Below, one piece after another: positions 1 through 7,127 of a DNA stretch of 7,702 nucleotides. The notes beneath the pieces were generated by a model. It was not told the origin of the DNA. It did no database searches and saw only the letters and a program-made list of their open reading frames with translations. The position numbers were made by a program, and so were the translations under genes. The stretch is from Betaproteobacteria bacterium. GTDB lineage: Bacteria; Pseudomonadota; Gammaproteobacteria; Burkholderiales; UBA9220. The stretch lies in assembly GCA_020061285.1 (NCBI GenBank), contig JAGUYQ010000079.1, forward strand, positions 1-7,702, in the 5' to 3' direction. Position 1 is the stretch's first letter. Each line of letters opens with the position of its first letter.

Positions 1-1
1 G

Positions 2-244
2 GGCATGGAATTCGAATCGGTTCAGCCCCTGGCCTACACCATGCCGACGGCCCGGCCGGGCAGCCCCAACGGCTGGTGGGAATTGGTGGAGCACTTCACC
101 CCCGACCTGTTGAAGTTGAATCTGCTCCTCAGCCTGCGGGGAGAGGAAGGCGTGCCCGAGGAAGTCACCGCCCAGCGGCAAGTCGAAGAAGCCCTGGCGG
201 GCCGCTTCCCTCGGCTGGAAGTCACCAGCGCCAGGGCCGTTTAG
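2..244 (+). CDS. C-terminal part of an unrecognised protein (probably truncated by the window edge)
   Basis: The reading frame is open from the left edge to a TAG at 242-244. The first ATG is at position 5, with only four bases before it, so no ribosome binding site can be judged and the gene probably starts outside the window. Codon use is GC-rich in third positions, as in the neighbouring genes, which supports real coding. The visible 79 residues have no signal peptide or membrane segment. They include an aromatic stretch (NGWWELVEHF) around residues 22-31, a leucine-rich stretch, and an acidic, helical-looking end. I do not recognise the family and assign no function. The gene converges on ccsB with a gap of 49 bases. 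Confidence 0.6.
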   Translation, partial: GMEFESVQPLAYTMPTARPGSPNGWWELVEHFTPDLLKLNLLLSLRGEEGVPEEVTAQRQVEEALAGRFPRLEVTSARAV

Positions 245-264
245 CCTCGCAAGGGAGGGGGGAA

Positions 265-281
265 GCGGAGAGAACCTCCGC
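265..281. other. GC-rich hairpin between convergent genes, possible weak terminator
   Basis: GCGGAG (265-270) and CTCCGC (276-281) pair perfectly around a 5-base loop, in the 49-base gap between the convergent left-edge gene and ccsB. No T-run follows on either strand, so this is not a canonical intrinsic terminator. It could slow polymerase at the end of either gene, or be chance in GC-rich DNA. Confidence 0.25.
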
Positions 282-293
282 CGCCGTCAGGAA

Positions 294-1442
294 TTACAGC
301 GAACCGTAGGAGTGGAGGCCGGAGAGGAACATGTTGACGCCGAGGAAGGCGAACACCGTCACCACCAGGCCGACCACCGCCCACCACGCCGCCATCGGCC
401 CCCGCAAGCCCTTCACCAGCCGCAGGTGCAGCCAGGCGGCGTAGTTCAGCCACACGATCAGGGCCCAGGTCTCCTTGGGATCCCAGGACCAGTAGCTGCC
501 CCAGGCTTCCGCCGCCCACACCGCGCCGAGGATGGTGGCGATGGTGAAGAAGGCGAAGCCGATGGCGATGGTCTTGTACATCACGTCGTCCAGCACGTCC
601 AGCGACGGCAGGCGGTTCGCCAGGATGCCCTTTTCCGCCAGCAGGTAGGCCACCCCCACCATCGCCGCCAGGGAAAAGGCGCCGTAGCCGACGAAGTTGG
701 CCGGAACATGGAGCTTCATCCAGTAGGACTGCAAGGCCGGCACCAGGGGCTGGATGCCGTGGGCCTGGCGGTCGAAGGCGTACCACAGGAGAAAGGCCAC
801 GGCGGCGCTGATCACGGTGAGGGCGAAGGCCCCCATCTGGCGGTTGTCGTAGCGATCCTCGTAAAACAGGTACATCAGGGCGGTGATGATGGCGAAGAGG
901 ACGAATACTTCGTACAGGTTGCTGATGGGAATATGGCCGATGTCCGCCCCCAGCAGGTAGGACTCGTACCAGCGCACCATCAGGCCCACCAGGCCCATCA
1001 CCACCGCCGACCAGGTGATGACCGAGGAAGCCTTATTGGTGAACTCGGAGCGGGCGAAGAGGCCGATCCAGTAGCCGATGGTGGCCATGACGAAGAGGGC
1101 GCTCATCCACATGATGGCCGATTGGCTGGAGAACAGATACTTGAGGAAGAAGGCCTGTTCGCCCCGCGCCAGGTCGCCGTGGTACTGGGCCGCGCCGAAC
1201 AGGCTCAAGGCCGCCACCGCCAGCACCAGGACGCGCACCGGCTTCCACACCCAGCCCAGGACCGCCAGGGAGACGGCGGCGAGCACCAGGATACCCTGCT
1301 CGTAACCGTCCATGAAGCCGCTGTAGCGCATCAGCGCATACGCACCGCCACCCAGCGCCAGTAGGGCGAAAAGCCAGTCAAACCAGGTCAGGGTCTTGAA
1401 GAACGGCGGTTTGGCGCCGTAGGAAGCCGAAGTCAGTTCCAT
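294..1442 (-). CDS. ccsB: Cytochrome c maturation protein CcsB/ResC type (WWD heme-handling protein; called CcsA in some schemes)
   Basis: This is the heme-delivery half of the System II cytochrome c synthetase, which with ResB exports heme and attaches it to CXXCH motifs on the periplasmic face of the inner membrane. The 382-residue protein is very hydrophobic, with about ten membrane segments. The family signature, a Trp-rich WWD motif with WGSYWSWDPKETW, lies at about residues 314-326. Candidate heme-ligand histidines flank it: H245 (YWMKLHV) and H377 (LHSYG) on the periplasmic side and H339 (WLHLR) near a membrane segment. The ATG at 1440-1442 lies 14 bases after the resB stop, so the two are almost certainly co-transcribed. 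Its own SD is weak (AGG about 11 bases upstream), which suggests translation coupled to resB. Names conflict: NCBI-style annotation calls the WWD protein CcsB, whereas other schemes call it CcsA and its partner CcsB. The family call is secure. Confidence 0.95.
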   Translation of the reverse strand: MELTSASYGAKPPFFKTLTWFDWLFALLALGGGAYALMRYSGFMDGYEQGILVLAAVSLAVLGWVWKPVRVLVLAVAALSLFGAAQYHGDLARGEQAFFLKYLFSSQSAIMWMSALFVMATIGYWIGLFARSEFTNKASSVITWSAVVMGLVGLMVRWYESYLLGADIGHIPISNLYEVFVLFAIITALMYLFYEDRYDNRQMGAFALTVISAAVAFLLWYAFDRQAHGIQPLVPALQSYWMKLHVPANFVGYGAFSLAAMVGVAYLLAEKGILANRLPSLDVLDDVMYKTIAIGFAFFTIATILGAVWAAEAWGSYWSWDPKETWALIVWLNYAAWLHLRLVKGLRGPMAAWWAVVGLVVTVFAFLGVNMFLSGLHSYGSL

Positions 1443-1456
1443 CGTTAGAGCCTATG

Positions 1457-3496
1457 TCAGTGGGTTTCGTGCCCGGCGTTGAGCAATTCGCCAAGATGCT
1501 GCTTGTGTTTCTCGAATTCCTTCTCGAAATCCAGGGTCTTGCGGTTGCTGGACATGGCGAGAAGGACTTCGCCGCGCTCGGGTTTGACCAACAGCCACAG
1601 CCGGCGTTCCCGAATGTAGAACATAATGAACACGCCCGCCACCAGCAACAGGGAACCGAGATAGACGATGTTGCGGCCGGGGGATTTGGTCAACTGGAAG
1701 CCGCTGGCCTGCACCTGCTCGAAACCGGCCAGTTGGAAATATACCGGCGAGCCGTAGAAGAAGGCGTCGCTGACCGCGTTGAGACTGTCGCGGACGAAGC
1801 GCAGGGTGTTCTCGTCCGGCTGGGCCGACGCCAGCTTGGCCCGTTGGCGGGAAATCTGATAGGCCTCGAAGGCGGCGTTCTCCAGCACCTTCAGGTAGGT
1901 CTGGGCCGCCTTGTCCTGGTCGGCGGCGGGGACGGATTTCTCGATGAAGCGCGCCAGGGCGTCGTAGCCGCCCCGGGCGAAGAGCTGCATCACCTTCTCG
2001 GTGCTGTCGAGGAAGCGGGCCCGCAGGGTATCGCTCACCGCCTCGCCGGTGAGGGCGCGGGCGGCGAAGCGCTTGGCGATCTCCGGATAGGCGCTCTTGT
2101 CGAACAGCACCGCCCGCAGTTGCATGAAGCCGTCGATGCCACCCTTTTCATCCACGGGGAAGCGCAGGTAGCGGAAGGGCTCCGCCGGGCTGCCGCGCAT
2201 GCCGCTCATGAAATAGGAGCGGCCGTCGAGTTCGATGGGCTGCATGTAATTGTTGTACTCGGTGGCCTGCCCCTGGCTGTTGCGCACGGTAAAGCGCACG
2301 CTGGGCCCCATGTTCTTCACGTTCTTCGCCGGTGAAATCGTCTGCACCGCGCTGAGGGCGCCGCTGAAGCCCTGTCCGCCTTCCTTCCCGCCCCCCATGC
2401 TCTCGATATTGAACATGCGGAAATCGTTGAACTCCACGGTGTAGGAGGTGTTGCCGTTGGACATCAGGGCGTTTTGCTTCACCACCCCCTTGAAGGGGAA
2501 GGGCCGGGTGTCGGAGGACAGCAGGTTCCAGCCGTCCAGGGCCAGCTTGGAGCCGCCATCGTCGAAACTCGCCTGGTAAATCGCCACCCCCTTGTAGGTC
2601 AGCGGGTGGTTCACGGCAATAGAATGGGCTTCGGTCTTACCGCTGGCCTTGTCGATGATTTCCACGTCGCTGACGAAGGACTTGGGCTGGCCGGTGGGGT
2701 AATACTCGATGTGGAATTTCTTCAGGCGGATGGCGAAGGGCAGTTCCTGGACGTAATAGCCCTCGCCGGCATTGATGAACACCACATCCGCCGCCTGGCC
2801 CTCGGGAACCGTCACGCTGCCGCGGAAGGACAGGTTGCCCGCCGACAGCCGGCTGGCGGCCCCCACTTGGCTCACCGGCAGGTCGCGGGTTTCAGGCTTG
2901 TTGGTGCCCCATACCTGGCCCAGTTTGAGGGGAATGTTGCCGTCGATCAAGCCGCCGATGCAGATGATGACCAGGGCGGCATGGGCGAAGATATAACCCA
3001 GCCGGCGGTAGCCGCCGCTCTTCGCCGCAACCAGCGTGGCCCCCTCCGTTTCGGTGGTCTTGAAACGGTAGCCGTGGGCGGCCAGGTAGCCGGTCAGCTT
3101 TTCCATCACCGCCTGGGGCGCCTGGCGGGTCTGCCATTCCGCGCGGTGGGCGAAATGCCGCAGGGAGGACTCCGTGGCGTGCTCCCGGTAAGCCTTGATT
3201 TCCCGCAGCATCAGGGGGGTGTTGCGGTACAGGCACAGAAGGGTGGAAAACACCAGGAACACCAGGATGGCGAGAAACCACCAGGCATGGTAGACGTCAT
3301 ACAGCCCCAGGGCCTCGAACACCTTGAACCAGAACGGGCCGAACTGGAACACGTAATTGGCGTAGGGCTCGCTCTGCTTGAGCACCGTGCCGATCACCGA
3401 GGCGATGGAGAGGACGGTCAGCAGGCTGACGGCGAAGCGCATCGAGCTGAGGAGCTCGTACCACGCTTTCAGGGTCGAAGTGCGGGGATTCTGCAC
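1457..3496 (-). CDS. resB: Cytochrome c biogenesis protein ResB
   Basis: ResB is the partner of the WWD protein in System II cytochrome c maturation. It holds heme and apocytochrome and carries a large periplasmic domain. The 679-residue protein has the family layout: membrane helices at about 20-40, 70-90 and 165-185, a long soluble domain at about 190-605, and a last helix at about 608-628 followed by a charged cytoplasmic tail. H172, in the third helix (FAHAAL), is a candidate heme ligand. The N-terminal stretch with LKAWYELLSSMRFAVSLL is typical of the family. The start is GTG (3494-3496); AGGA lies 7 bases upstream (complement of 3504-3507), a good SD, and the conserved N-terminus begins right after it. 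It is the first gene of a two-gene unit with ccsB and lies behind the cytochrome c4 terminator, so it probably has its own promoter. Confidence 0.97.
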   Translation of the reverse strand: MQNPRTSTLKAWYELLSSMRFAVSLLTVLSIASVIGTVLKQSEPYANYVFQFGPFWFKVFEALGLYDVYHAWWFLAILVFLVFSTLLCLYRNTPLMLREIKAYREHATESSLRHFAHRAEWQTRQAPQAVMEKLTGYLAAHGYRFKTTETEGATLVAAKSGGYRRLGYIFAHAALVIICIGGLIDGNIPLKLGQVWGTNKPETRDLPVSQVGAASRLSAGNLSFRGSVTVPEGQAADVVFINAGEGYYVQELPFAIRLKKFHIEYYPTGQPKSFVSDVEIIDKASGKTEAHSIAVNHPLTYKGVAIYQASFDDGGSKLALDGWNLLSSDTRPFPFKGVVKQNALMSNGNTSYTVEFNDFRMFNIESMGGGKEGGQGFSGALSAVQTISPAKNVKNMGPSVRFTVRNSQGQATEYNNYMQPIELDGRSYFMSGMRGSPAEPFRYLRFPVDEKGGIDGFMQLRAVLFDKSAYPEIAKRFAARALTGEAVSDTLRARFLDSTEKVMQLFARGGYDALARFIEKSVPAADQDKAAQTYLKVLENAAFEAYQISRQRAKLASAQPDENTLRFVRDSLNAVSDAFFYGSPVYFQLAGFEQVQASGFQLTKSPGRNIVYLGSLLLVAGVFIMFYIRERRLWLLVKPERGEVLLAMSSNRKTLDFEKEFEKHKQHLGELLNAGHETH

Positions 3497-3520
3497 GGTG
3501 GATTCCTATTCAAGAGCCTA

Positions 3521-3572
3521 GCCCGAAAGGGCCGTTAAGCACTTTGGGCATCATTGCGGCGCGGTTCGCGCC
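3521..3572 (-). promoter_or_regulatory. resB leader with two perfect hairpins
   Basis: Upstream of resB two perfect stems are visible: GGCGCG/CGCGCC with a 3-base loop (3558-3572) and GCCC/GGGC with a 4-base loop (3521-3532). Neither is followed by a T-run, so they are not terminators. The second lies about 13 bases before the SD, so it should leave the SD free. They could stabilise the 5' end of the resB mRNA or bind a regulator. No known riboswitch is recognised. Confidence 0.3.
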
Positions 3573-3601
3573 TAGCACTGTACCCCAAACGGCGAGGAAG
3601 C

Positions 3602-3630
3602 AGGGTACGAAATCTACGGATAGGCTTCAA
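3602..3630 (-). promoter_or_regulatory. Candidate promoter for resB-ccsB
   Basis: On the minus strand TTGAAG (complement of 3625-3630) is followed after 17 bases by TACCCT (complement of 3602-3607). The -35 matches four of six consensus positions and the -10 three, so this is only a weak sigma-70-like candidate. It lies just after the cytochrome c4 terminator, where a promoter for resB is expected. A second possible -10, TACAGT (complement of 3577-3582), has no matching -35. Confidence 0.22.
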
Positions 3631-3634
3631 TATA

Positions 3635-3662
3635 AAAAAGGGTGACTCGCGCCACCCTTTTT
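3635..3662 (-). terminator. Intrinsic terminator of the cytochrome c4 gene
   Basis: A perfect 10-bp stem (AAAAAGGGTG at 3635-3644, complement at 3653-3662) encloses an 8-base loop, and a run of T ends the minus-strand copy. It lies about 20 bases after the cytochrome c4 stop. A T-run is also present at the end of the plus-strand copy, so it could work in both directions. It separates the cytochrome gene from resB-ccsB. Confidence 0.85.
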
Positions 3663-3682
3663 CAGTTCCCGCTTAAGGGAAA

Positions 3683-4303
3683 TTATTTCATCGCCGCGAT
3701 GTATGCGGCCACGGCGGCCATTTCCTTGTCGGTCATCTTGACCGCCACTTCGCGCATCATCTTGCCCGGATCGTTGGCGCGCTCTTCGTTGCGGAACGCC
3801 TTCAACTGGGTCGCGATGTAGTCGGCGTGCTGGCCGGCCAGGCGGGGGAATTGGGCGGGGATACCGGCGCCGTTGGGGCTGTGACAGCCAGCGCAGGCGG
3901 GCACGCCGGTCTTCATCACGCCACCGCGGTAAATCTTCTGCCCCAGTTCCACTTGCTTGGGGTCGGCCGCCTTGCCGCCGGCGGGCTTCTGGCCGCTGAA
4001 ATAAGCCGCCAGGTTGACCATGTCCTCAGGGGTCAGGGCAGCGACCATGCCGGCCATCACCGGGCTCATGCGGGCACCGGACTTGAAGTCGTGCAGTTGC
4101 TTGAGCAGGTAGGCTTCATGCTGGCCAGCCAGGTTGGGGTTGGCCGGGGCTACGCTGTTACCGTCCGCGCCGTGGCAGGCTACGCATACGGTGTTGACGA
4201 TTTGTTGGGCCTTTGCCGGGTCGCCTTTAGCAGGCGTTTCAGCAAACGCCGATGCCGCAGTGAGTATCCCGACCGCCGCCGCCATCGCGGTGAACAGTTT
4301 CAT
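3683..4303 (-). CDS. Cytochrome c4, periplasmic di-heme cytochrome c
   Basis: This is an electron carrier of the c4 family, which usually passes electrons from the bc1 complex to a terminal oxidase such as the cbb3 type. The 206-residue precursor starts with a signal peptide (MKLFTAMAAAVGILTAASAFA, likely cut after residue 21). Two homologous cytochrome c domains follow, with heme motifs CVACH (40-44) and CAGCH (137-141). Candidate axial methionines are M79 and M82/M85 (ARMSPVMAGM) in the first domain and M182 or M183 in the second. The duplicated NLAGQH and RLAGQH stretches are typical of c4. The ATG at 4301-4303 has a strong SD (AGGAG, complement of 4310-4314) 6 bases upstream. The gene is monocistronic: it has its own promoter region and terminator. 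The product is presumably a substrate of the ResB-CcsB machine encoded next to it. Confidence 0.95.
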   Translation of the reverse strand: MKLFTAMAAAVGILTAASAFAETPAKGDPAKAQQIVNTVCVACHGADGNSVAPANPNLAGQHEAYLLKQLHDFKSGARMSPVMAGMVAALTPEDMVNLAAYFSGQKPAGGKAADPKQVELGQKIYRGGVMKTGVPACAGCHSPNGAGIPAQFPRLAGQHADYIATQLKAFRNEERANDPGKMMREVAVKMTDKEMAAVAAYIAAMK

Positions 4304-4311
4304 TATTCGCT

Positions 4312-4327
4312 CCTAATATCCTAATAT
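4312..4327 (-). repeat. Tandem 8-bp repeat at the cytochrome c4 ribosome binding site
   Basis: On the minus strand ATATTAGG occurs twice back to back (complement of 4320-4327 and 4312-4319). The copy nearer the gene supplies the AGGAG SD; the other gives a second AGGA eight bases further upstream. It may be a small slippage duplication in the leader. Confidence 0.6.
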
Positions 4328-4340
4328 GCCTGAAAAGCTA

Positions 4341-4360
4341 CGTATTCTAAACAAAATACG
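4341..4360. promoter_or_regulatory. Inverted repeat, possible operator between cytochrome c4 and engB
   Basis: CGTATT (4341-4346) and AATACG (4355-4360) form a perfect inverted repeat with an 8-base spacer, in the spacer of the predicted cytochrome c4 promoter and just before the predicted engB -10. The position suits a repressor site. The sequence does not match the FNR/ANR box (TTGAT-N4-ATCAA) and I cannot name a regulator. Confidence 0.35.
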
Positions 4361-4371
4361 CTATGATGCAA
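4344..4371 (-). promoter_or_regulatory. Predicted cytochrome c4 promoter
   Basis: On the minus strand TTGCAT (complement of 4366-4371) is followed after 16 bases by TAGAAT (complement of 4344-4349), which matches five of six positions of the sigma-70 -10. The predicted start near 4337 gives a leader of about 34 bases with the AGGAG site. The -35 overlaps the predicted engB -10 on the other strand. Confidence 0.5.
4362..4367 (+). promoter_or_regulatory. Candidate -10 element of engB
   Basis: TATGAT matches five of six -10 positions; no good -35 is seen 16-18 bases upstream. It would start transcription near 4374, only about 8 bases before the engB ATG, where no SD exists. It overlaps the -35 of the divergent cytochrome c4 promoter, so the two could not be occupied together. 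Confidence 0.35.
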
Positions 4372-4381
4372 ACGCCTGATT

Positions 4382-5059
4382 ATGCCTATCTTCCAGAACG
4401 CCCGCTTTTTCACCTCCGCCCACGAATTGCGCGACCTCCCGCCCCCCGCCGGGCCGGAAATCGCCTTTGCCGGGCGCTCCAACGCCGGAAAATCCAGCGC
4501 CATCAATGCCCTGGCAAATCGGACACGGCTCGCCTTCGTCAGTAAGACGCCGGGGCGCACCCAGTTGATCAATTTCTTCACCCTGGGTGAAACGGGGTTC
4601 CTGGTGGACCTTCCCGGCTACGGCTACGCCAAGGTGCCCGAAGACGTGCGCAACCACTGGGAAGGGGTGCTCAGCGCCTACCTGCAGACCCGCCAAAGCC
4701 TGTGGGGCATGGTGCTGGTGATGGACGCCCGCCACCCCCTGACCCCCCTGGACCGGCAAATGCTCGACTGGTTTCTCCCCACGGGCAAGACGGTGCACAT
4801 CCTGCTGACCAAGTCCGACAAGCTGACCCGCCAGCAGGGCACCGCCACCCTGCGCAGCGTGCGCAAGGAGGTGGGGGCACACTACCCCAACTGCACCGCG
4901 CAACTGTTTTCCAGCCTCAAGCGCAGCGGACTGGAGGATGCCGAGAAAGTGATCGAAGCCTGGCTGGCGGGAAAGGGGACGCCCGATCTCGGGGCGCCCC
5001 CAGGGAATAAAAAACCCCCGGTTAAAGGGGAGGAAAACCGGGGGGAACACAAGCCTTAA
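4382..5059 (+). CDS. engB: Ribosome biogenesis GTP-binding protein EngB (YihA/YsxC)
   Basis: EngB is a cytoplasmic TRAFAC-class GTPase needed for late assembly of the 50S ribosomal subunit. The 225 residues show all G motifs in order: G1 GRSNAGKSS (31-39), G2 threonine at about T60 (PGRTQ), G3 DLPGYG (76-81), G4 TKSD (143-146) and G5 SSLK (177-180). The ATG at 4382 is the only usual start codon before the in-frame TGA at 4364, and it fits the family N-terminus. It has no SD, and the predicted promoter gives an almost leaderless mRNA. The GTPase fold ends near residue 198. The last 27 or so residues form a Pro/Lys/Glu/Gly-rich, probably disordered tail, whose codons overlap the terminator of a predicted minus-strand small RNA; this explains the odd composition better than protein function does. 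Divergent from cytochrome c4; 171 bases upstream of hemB. Confidence 0.96.
   Translation: MPIFQNARFFTSAHELRDLPPPAGPEIAFAGRSNAGKSSAINALANRTRLAFVSKTPGRTQLINFFTLGETGFLVDLPGYGYAKVPEDVRNHWEGVLSAYLQTRQSLWGMVLVMDARHPLTPLDRQMLDWFLPTGKTVHILLTKSDKLTRQQGTATLRSVRKEVGAHYPNCTAQLFSSLKRSGLEDAEKVIEAWLAGKGTPDLGAPPGNKKPPVKGEENRGEHKP
5009..5044 (-). terminator. Intrinsic terminator of the predicted small RNA, inside the engB 3' coding end
   Basis: CCCCCGGTT (complement of 5036-5044) pairs with AACCGGGGG (complement of 5015-5023) around a 12-base C/U-rich loop, followed directly by six T on the minus strand. The plus-strand side has no T-run, so engB and hemB transcription is not stopped here. No minus-strand protein gene ends at this point, which argues for an RNA gene upstream. 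Confidence 0.85.
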
Positions 5060-5120
5060 TGGGGATTAAGGCACCCGCTCAGGGAGGAAGAAGCGGGAGA
5101 CGCCGCGTAGCGGCATCTGC
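5009..5120 (-). ncRNA. Predicted C-rich-loop small RNA between hemB and engB, antisense to the engB 3' end
   Basis: Read on the minus strand this segment folds into four consecutive stem-loops. SL1 (5118-5098) is a 9-bp stem with a UAC loop. SL2 (5097-5074) is CCCGCU/AGCGGG closed by a U.G pair, with loop CUUCCUCCCU. SL3 (5072-5053) is GCCUUAAU/AUUAAGGC with loop CCCC. SL4 (5044-5015) is a 9-bp GC-rich stem with loop UUCCUCCCCUUU, followed by six U (5014-5009), an intrinsic terminator. The U.G pairs in SL1 and SL2 are C-A mismatches in the plus-strand copy, and only the minus copy has a T-run, so the minus strand is the RNA. The repeated UUCCUCCC loops could pair with SD sequences, as known for C-rich-loop sRNAs. 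Predicted size is about 112 nt. Rfam holds a family named Betaproteobacteria toxic small RNA; I recall it but cannot confirm a match. Expression is inferred. Confidence 0.75.
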
Positions 5121-5124
5121 AACA

Positions 5125-6238
<1,114 letters not shown>

Positions 6239-6245
6239 ACCCCCC

Positions 6246-7004
6246 TCAACCATCAGCCAGCTTGGCGCGGCGCTCCCGTTCCAGCTTGATGATGTAGCGC
6301 TGCAGTTGCACCTGCATGCTGGACGGCAAGTCCAGGAACTGACAGCCGGATCGCTTGGAGACTTGGCCGCTTTTCAGGGTAACGTCCAGCACGTTGCGAA
6401 TCTGGATGGTAGCGACGATGGAGCCCACGTCCGGCAAGTCGATTTTGCAACCGGGATAGGTGGCCCCCACCTCCGTGTTCAGTTCGGGCGGATAACCGAT
6501 AATGCCGATCCCCCCGACGCTGATATCGACGATGGAGACATCGATTTTCCCCCCCTCGGGAAGAGGGATTTCGCACTTGAGGGGGACGGTGATGGGCGTG
6601 GAAATACGATAGTACTCCCGCCGCTGGAGCTTGAGGACGGCATCGGGCAGGGGAAGCCTGAACGCATCGCGCTTGTTGAACTCCACCTTTTTCACCCAGG
6701 GCGCCGTAAACTGAACCCGCACCCGGTCCTGGCTGGTGAGAAACACGATCCGGTCACTCGCCTGGATTTTGCGATTGAGCGCCTCGTTGGCGCCAAAGTC
6801 GATGATCAGGTGGTCCGGCTCGACCTCGAGGATGGAGGTGAGGAAGAAATCCTTGCCATGGTTGAAGTAGGCCGTAACCAATTCCGTCTTCTGCATCACG
6901 GCCCGAAGCACGAAAACGATCTCCGTCCTGGAGTGAATCAGGTACTTGCTGTAGTCGCCCAGAGTGGCATCCGGGCTTTTTTTGGGGGTTTTTCCGTTCT
7001 CCAT
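6246..7004 (-). CDS. ycgR: YcgR-type PilZ protein, probable c-di-GMP receptor / flagellar brake
   Basis: YcgR-family proteins bind cyclic di-GMP and act on the flagellar motor to slow swimming. From the ATG at 7002-7004 the protein has 252 residues, close to E. coli YcgR (244). An N-terminal YcgR/PilZN beta-domain spans about 20-115. The PilZ domain (about 127-240) carries the RxxxR motif in RREYYR (R129 and R133) and D-x-S-x-x-G in DISVGG (160-165), the c-di-GMP contacts. There is no signal peptide or membrane segment. An in-frame TTG at 7041-7043 would add 13 residues (265 in all), but they look unlike family N-termini. Neither start has a strong SD. No flagellar gene is adjacent, so the motility role rests on family knowledge; c-di-GMP binding is well supported by the motifs. 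Confidence 0.88.
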   Translation of the reverse strand: MENGKTPKKSPDATLGDYSKYLIHSRTEIVFVLRAVMQKTELVTAYFNHGKDFFLTSILEVEPDHLIIDFGANEALNRKIQASDRIVFLTSQDRVRVQFTAPWVKKVEFNKRDAFRLPLPDAVLKLQRREYYRISTPITVPLKCEIPLPEGGKIDVSIVDISVGGIGIIGYPPELNTEVGATYPGCKIDLPDVGSIVATIQIRNVLDVTLKSGQVSKRSGCQFLDLPSSMQVQLQRYIIKLERERRAKLADG

Positions 7005-7046
7005 TGCTTCAACCAATCCGGAAGGCCAAGGCCCCCCATTCAACCC

Positions 7047-7078
7047 GTCTCGCTTTTCGAGACCCTAGGGTCATTATG
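7047..7078 (-). promoter_or_regulatory. Candidate -10 and leader hairpin of the PilZ gene
   Basis: CATAAT on the minus strand (complement of 7073-7078) matches five of six -10 positions, with no clear -35. Just downstream a perfect 6-bp hairpin, GTCTCG/CGAGAC with a 5-base loop (7047-7063), would lie in the leader and partly precede the TTG start option. No FliA-type (GCCGATAA) promoter is seen. Confidence 0.3.
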
Positions 7079-7127
7079 AACGTAATTCGTTAGAAAAACC
7101 AGACAAGCTTCTCATCCAAATGGAAAT

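Noticed and set aside
312..1364. Long plus-strand open frame opposite ccsB
   Set aside because: It is antisense to the WWD protein and has a biased, low-complexity translation rich in His, Gly and Gln, so it is a shadow.
1454..2335. Long plus-strand open frame (293 codons) opposite resB
   Set aside because: It lies wholly antisense to a clear ResB protein; the translation is rich in His, Gly, Ala and Gln with no domain, as expected from the reverse frame of GC-rich coding DNA.
3577..3582. TACAGT as the resB -10
   Set aside because: It matches four of six positions, but no acceptable -35 is found at 16-18 bases, so I did not make it the main promoter call.
4361..5050. Minus-strand open frame of 229 codons opposite engB
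   Set aside because: It is opposite an intact GTPase with all G motifs and shows no recognisable protein feature. The minus-strand terminator near its start fits an RNA gene upstream, not this frame.
6239..6245. Terminator between hemB and the PilZ gene
   Set aside because: Only 7 bases separate the convergent stops and I found no stem with a T-run.
7063..7070. CCCTAGGG palindrome upstream of the PilZ gene
   Set aside because: It is an 8-base palindrome without a repeated partner; chance is sufficient explanation.
7081..7127. Possible terminator after the right-edge gene (minus strand, with a short T-run)
   Set aside because: The only stem near the T-run is interrupted by mismatches, so a terminator is not supported.
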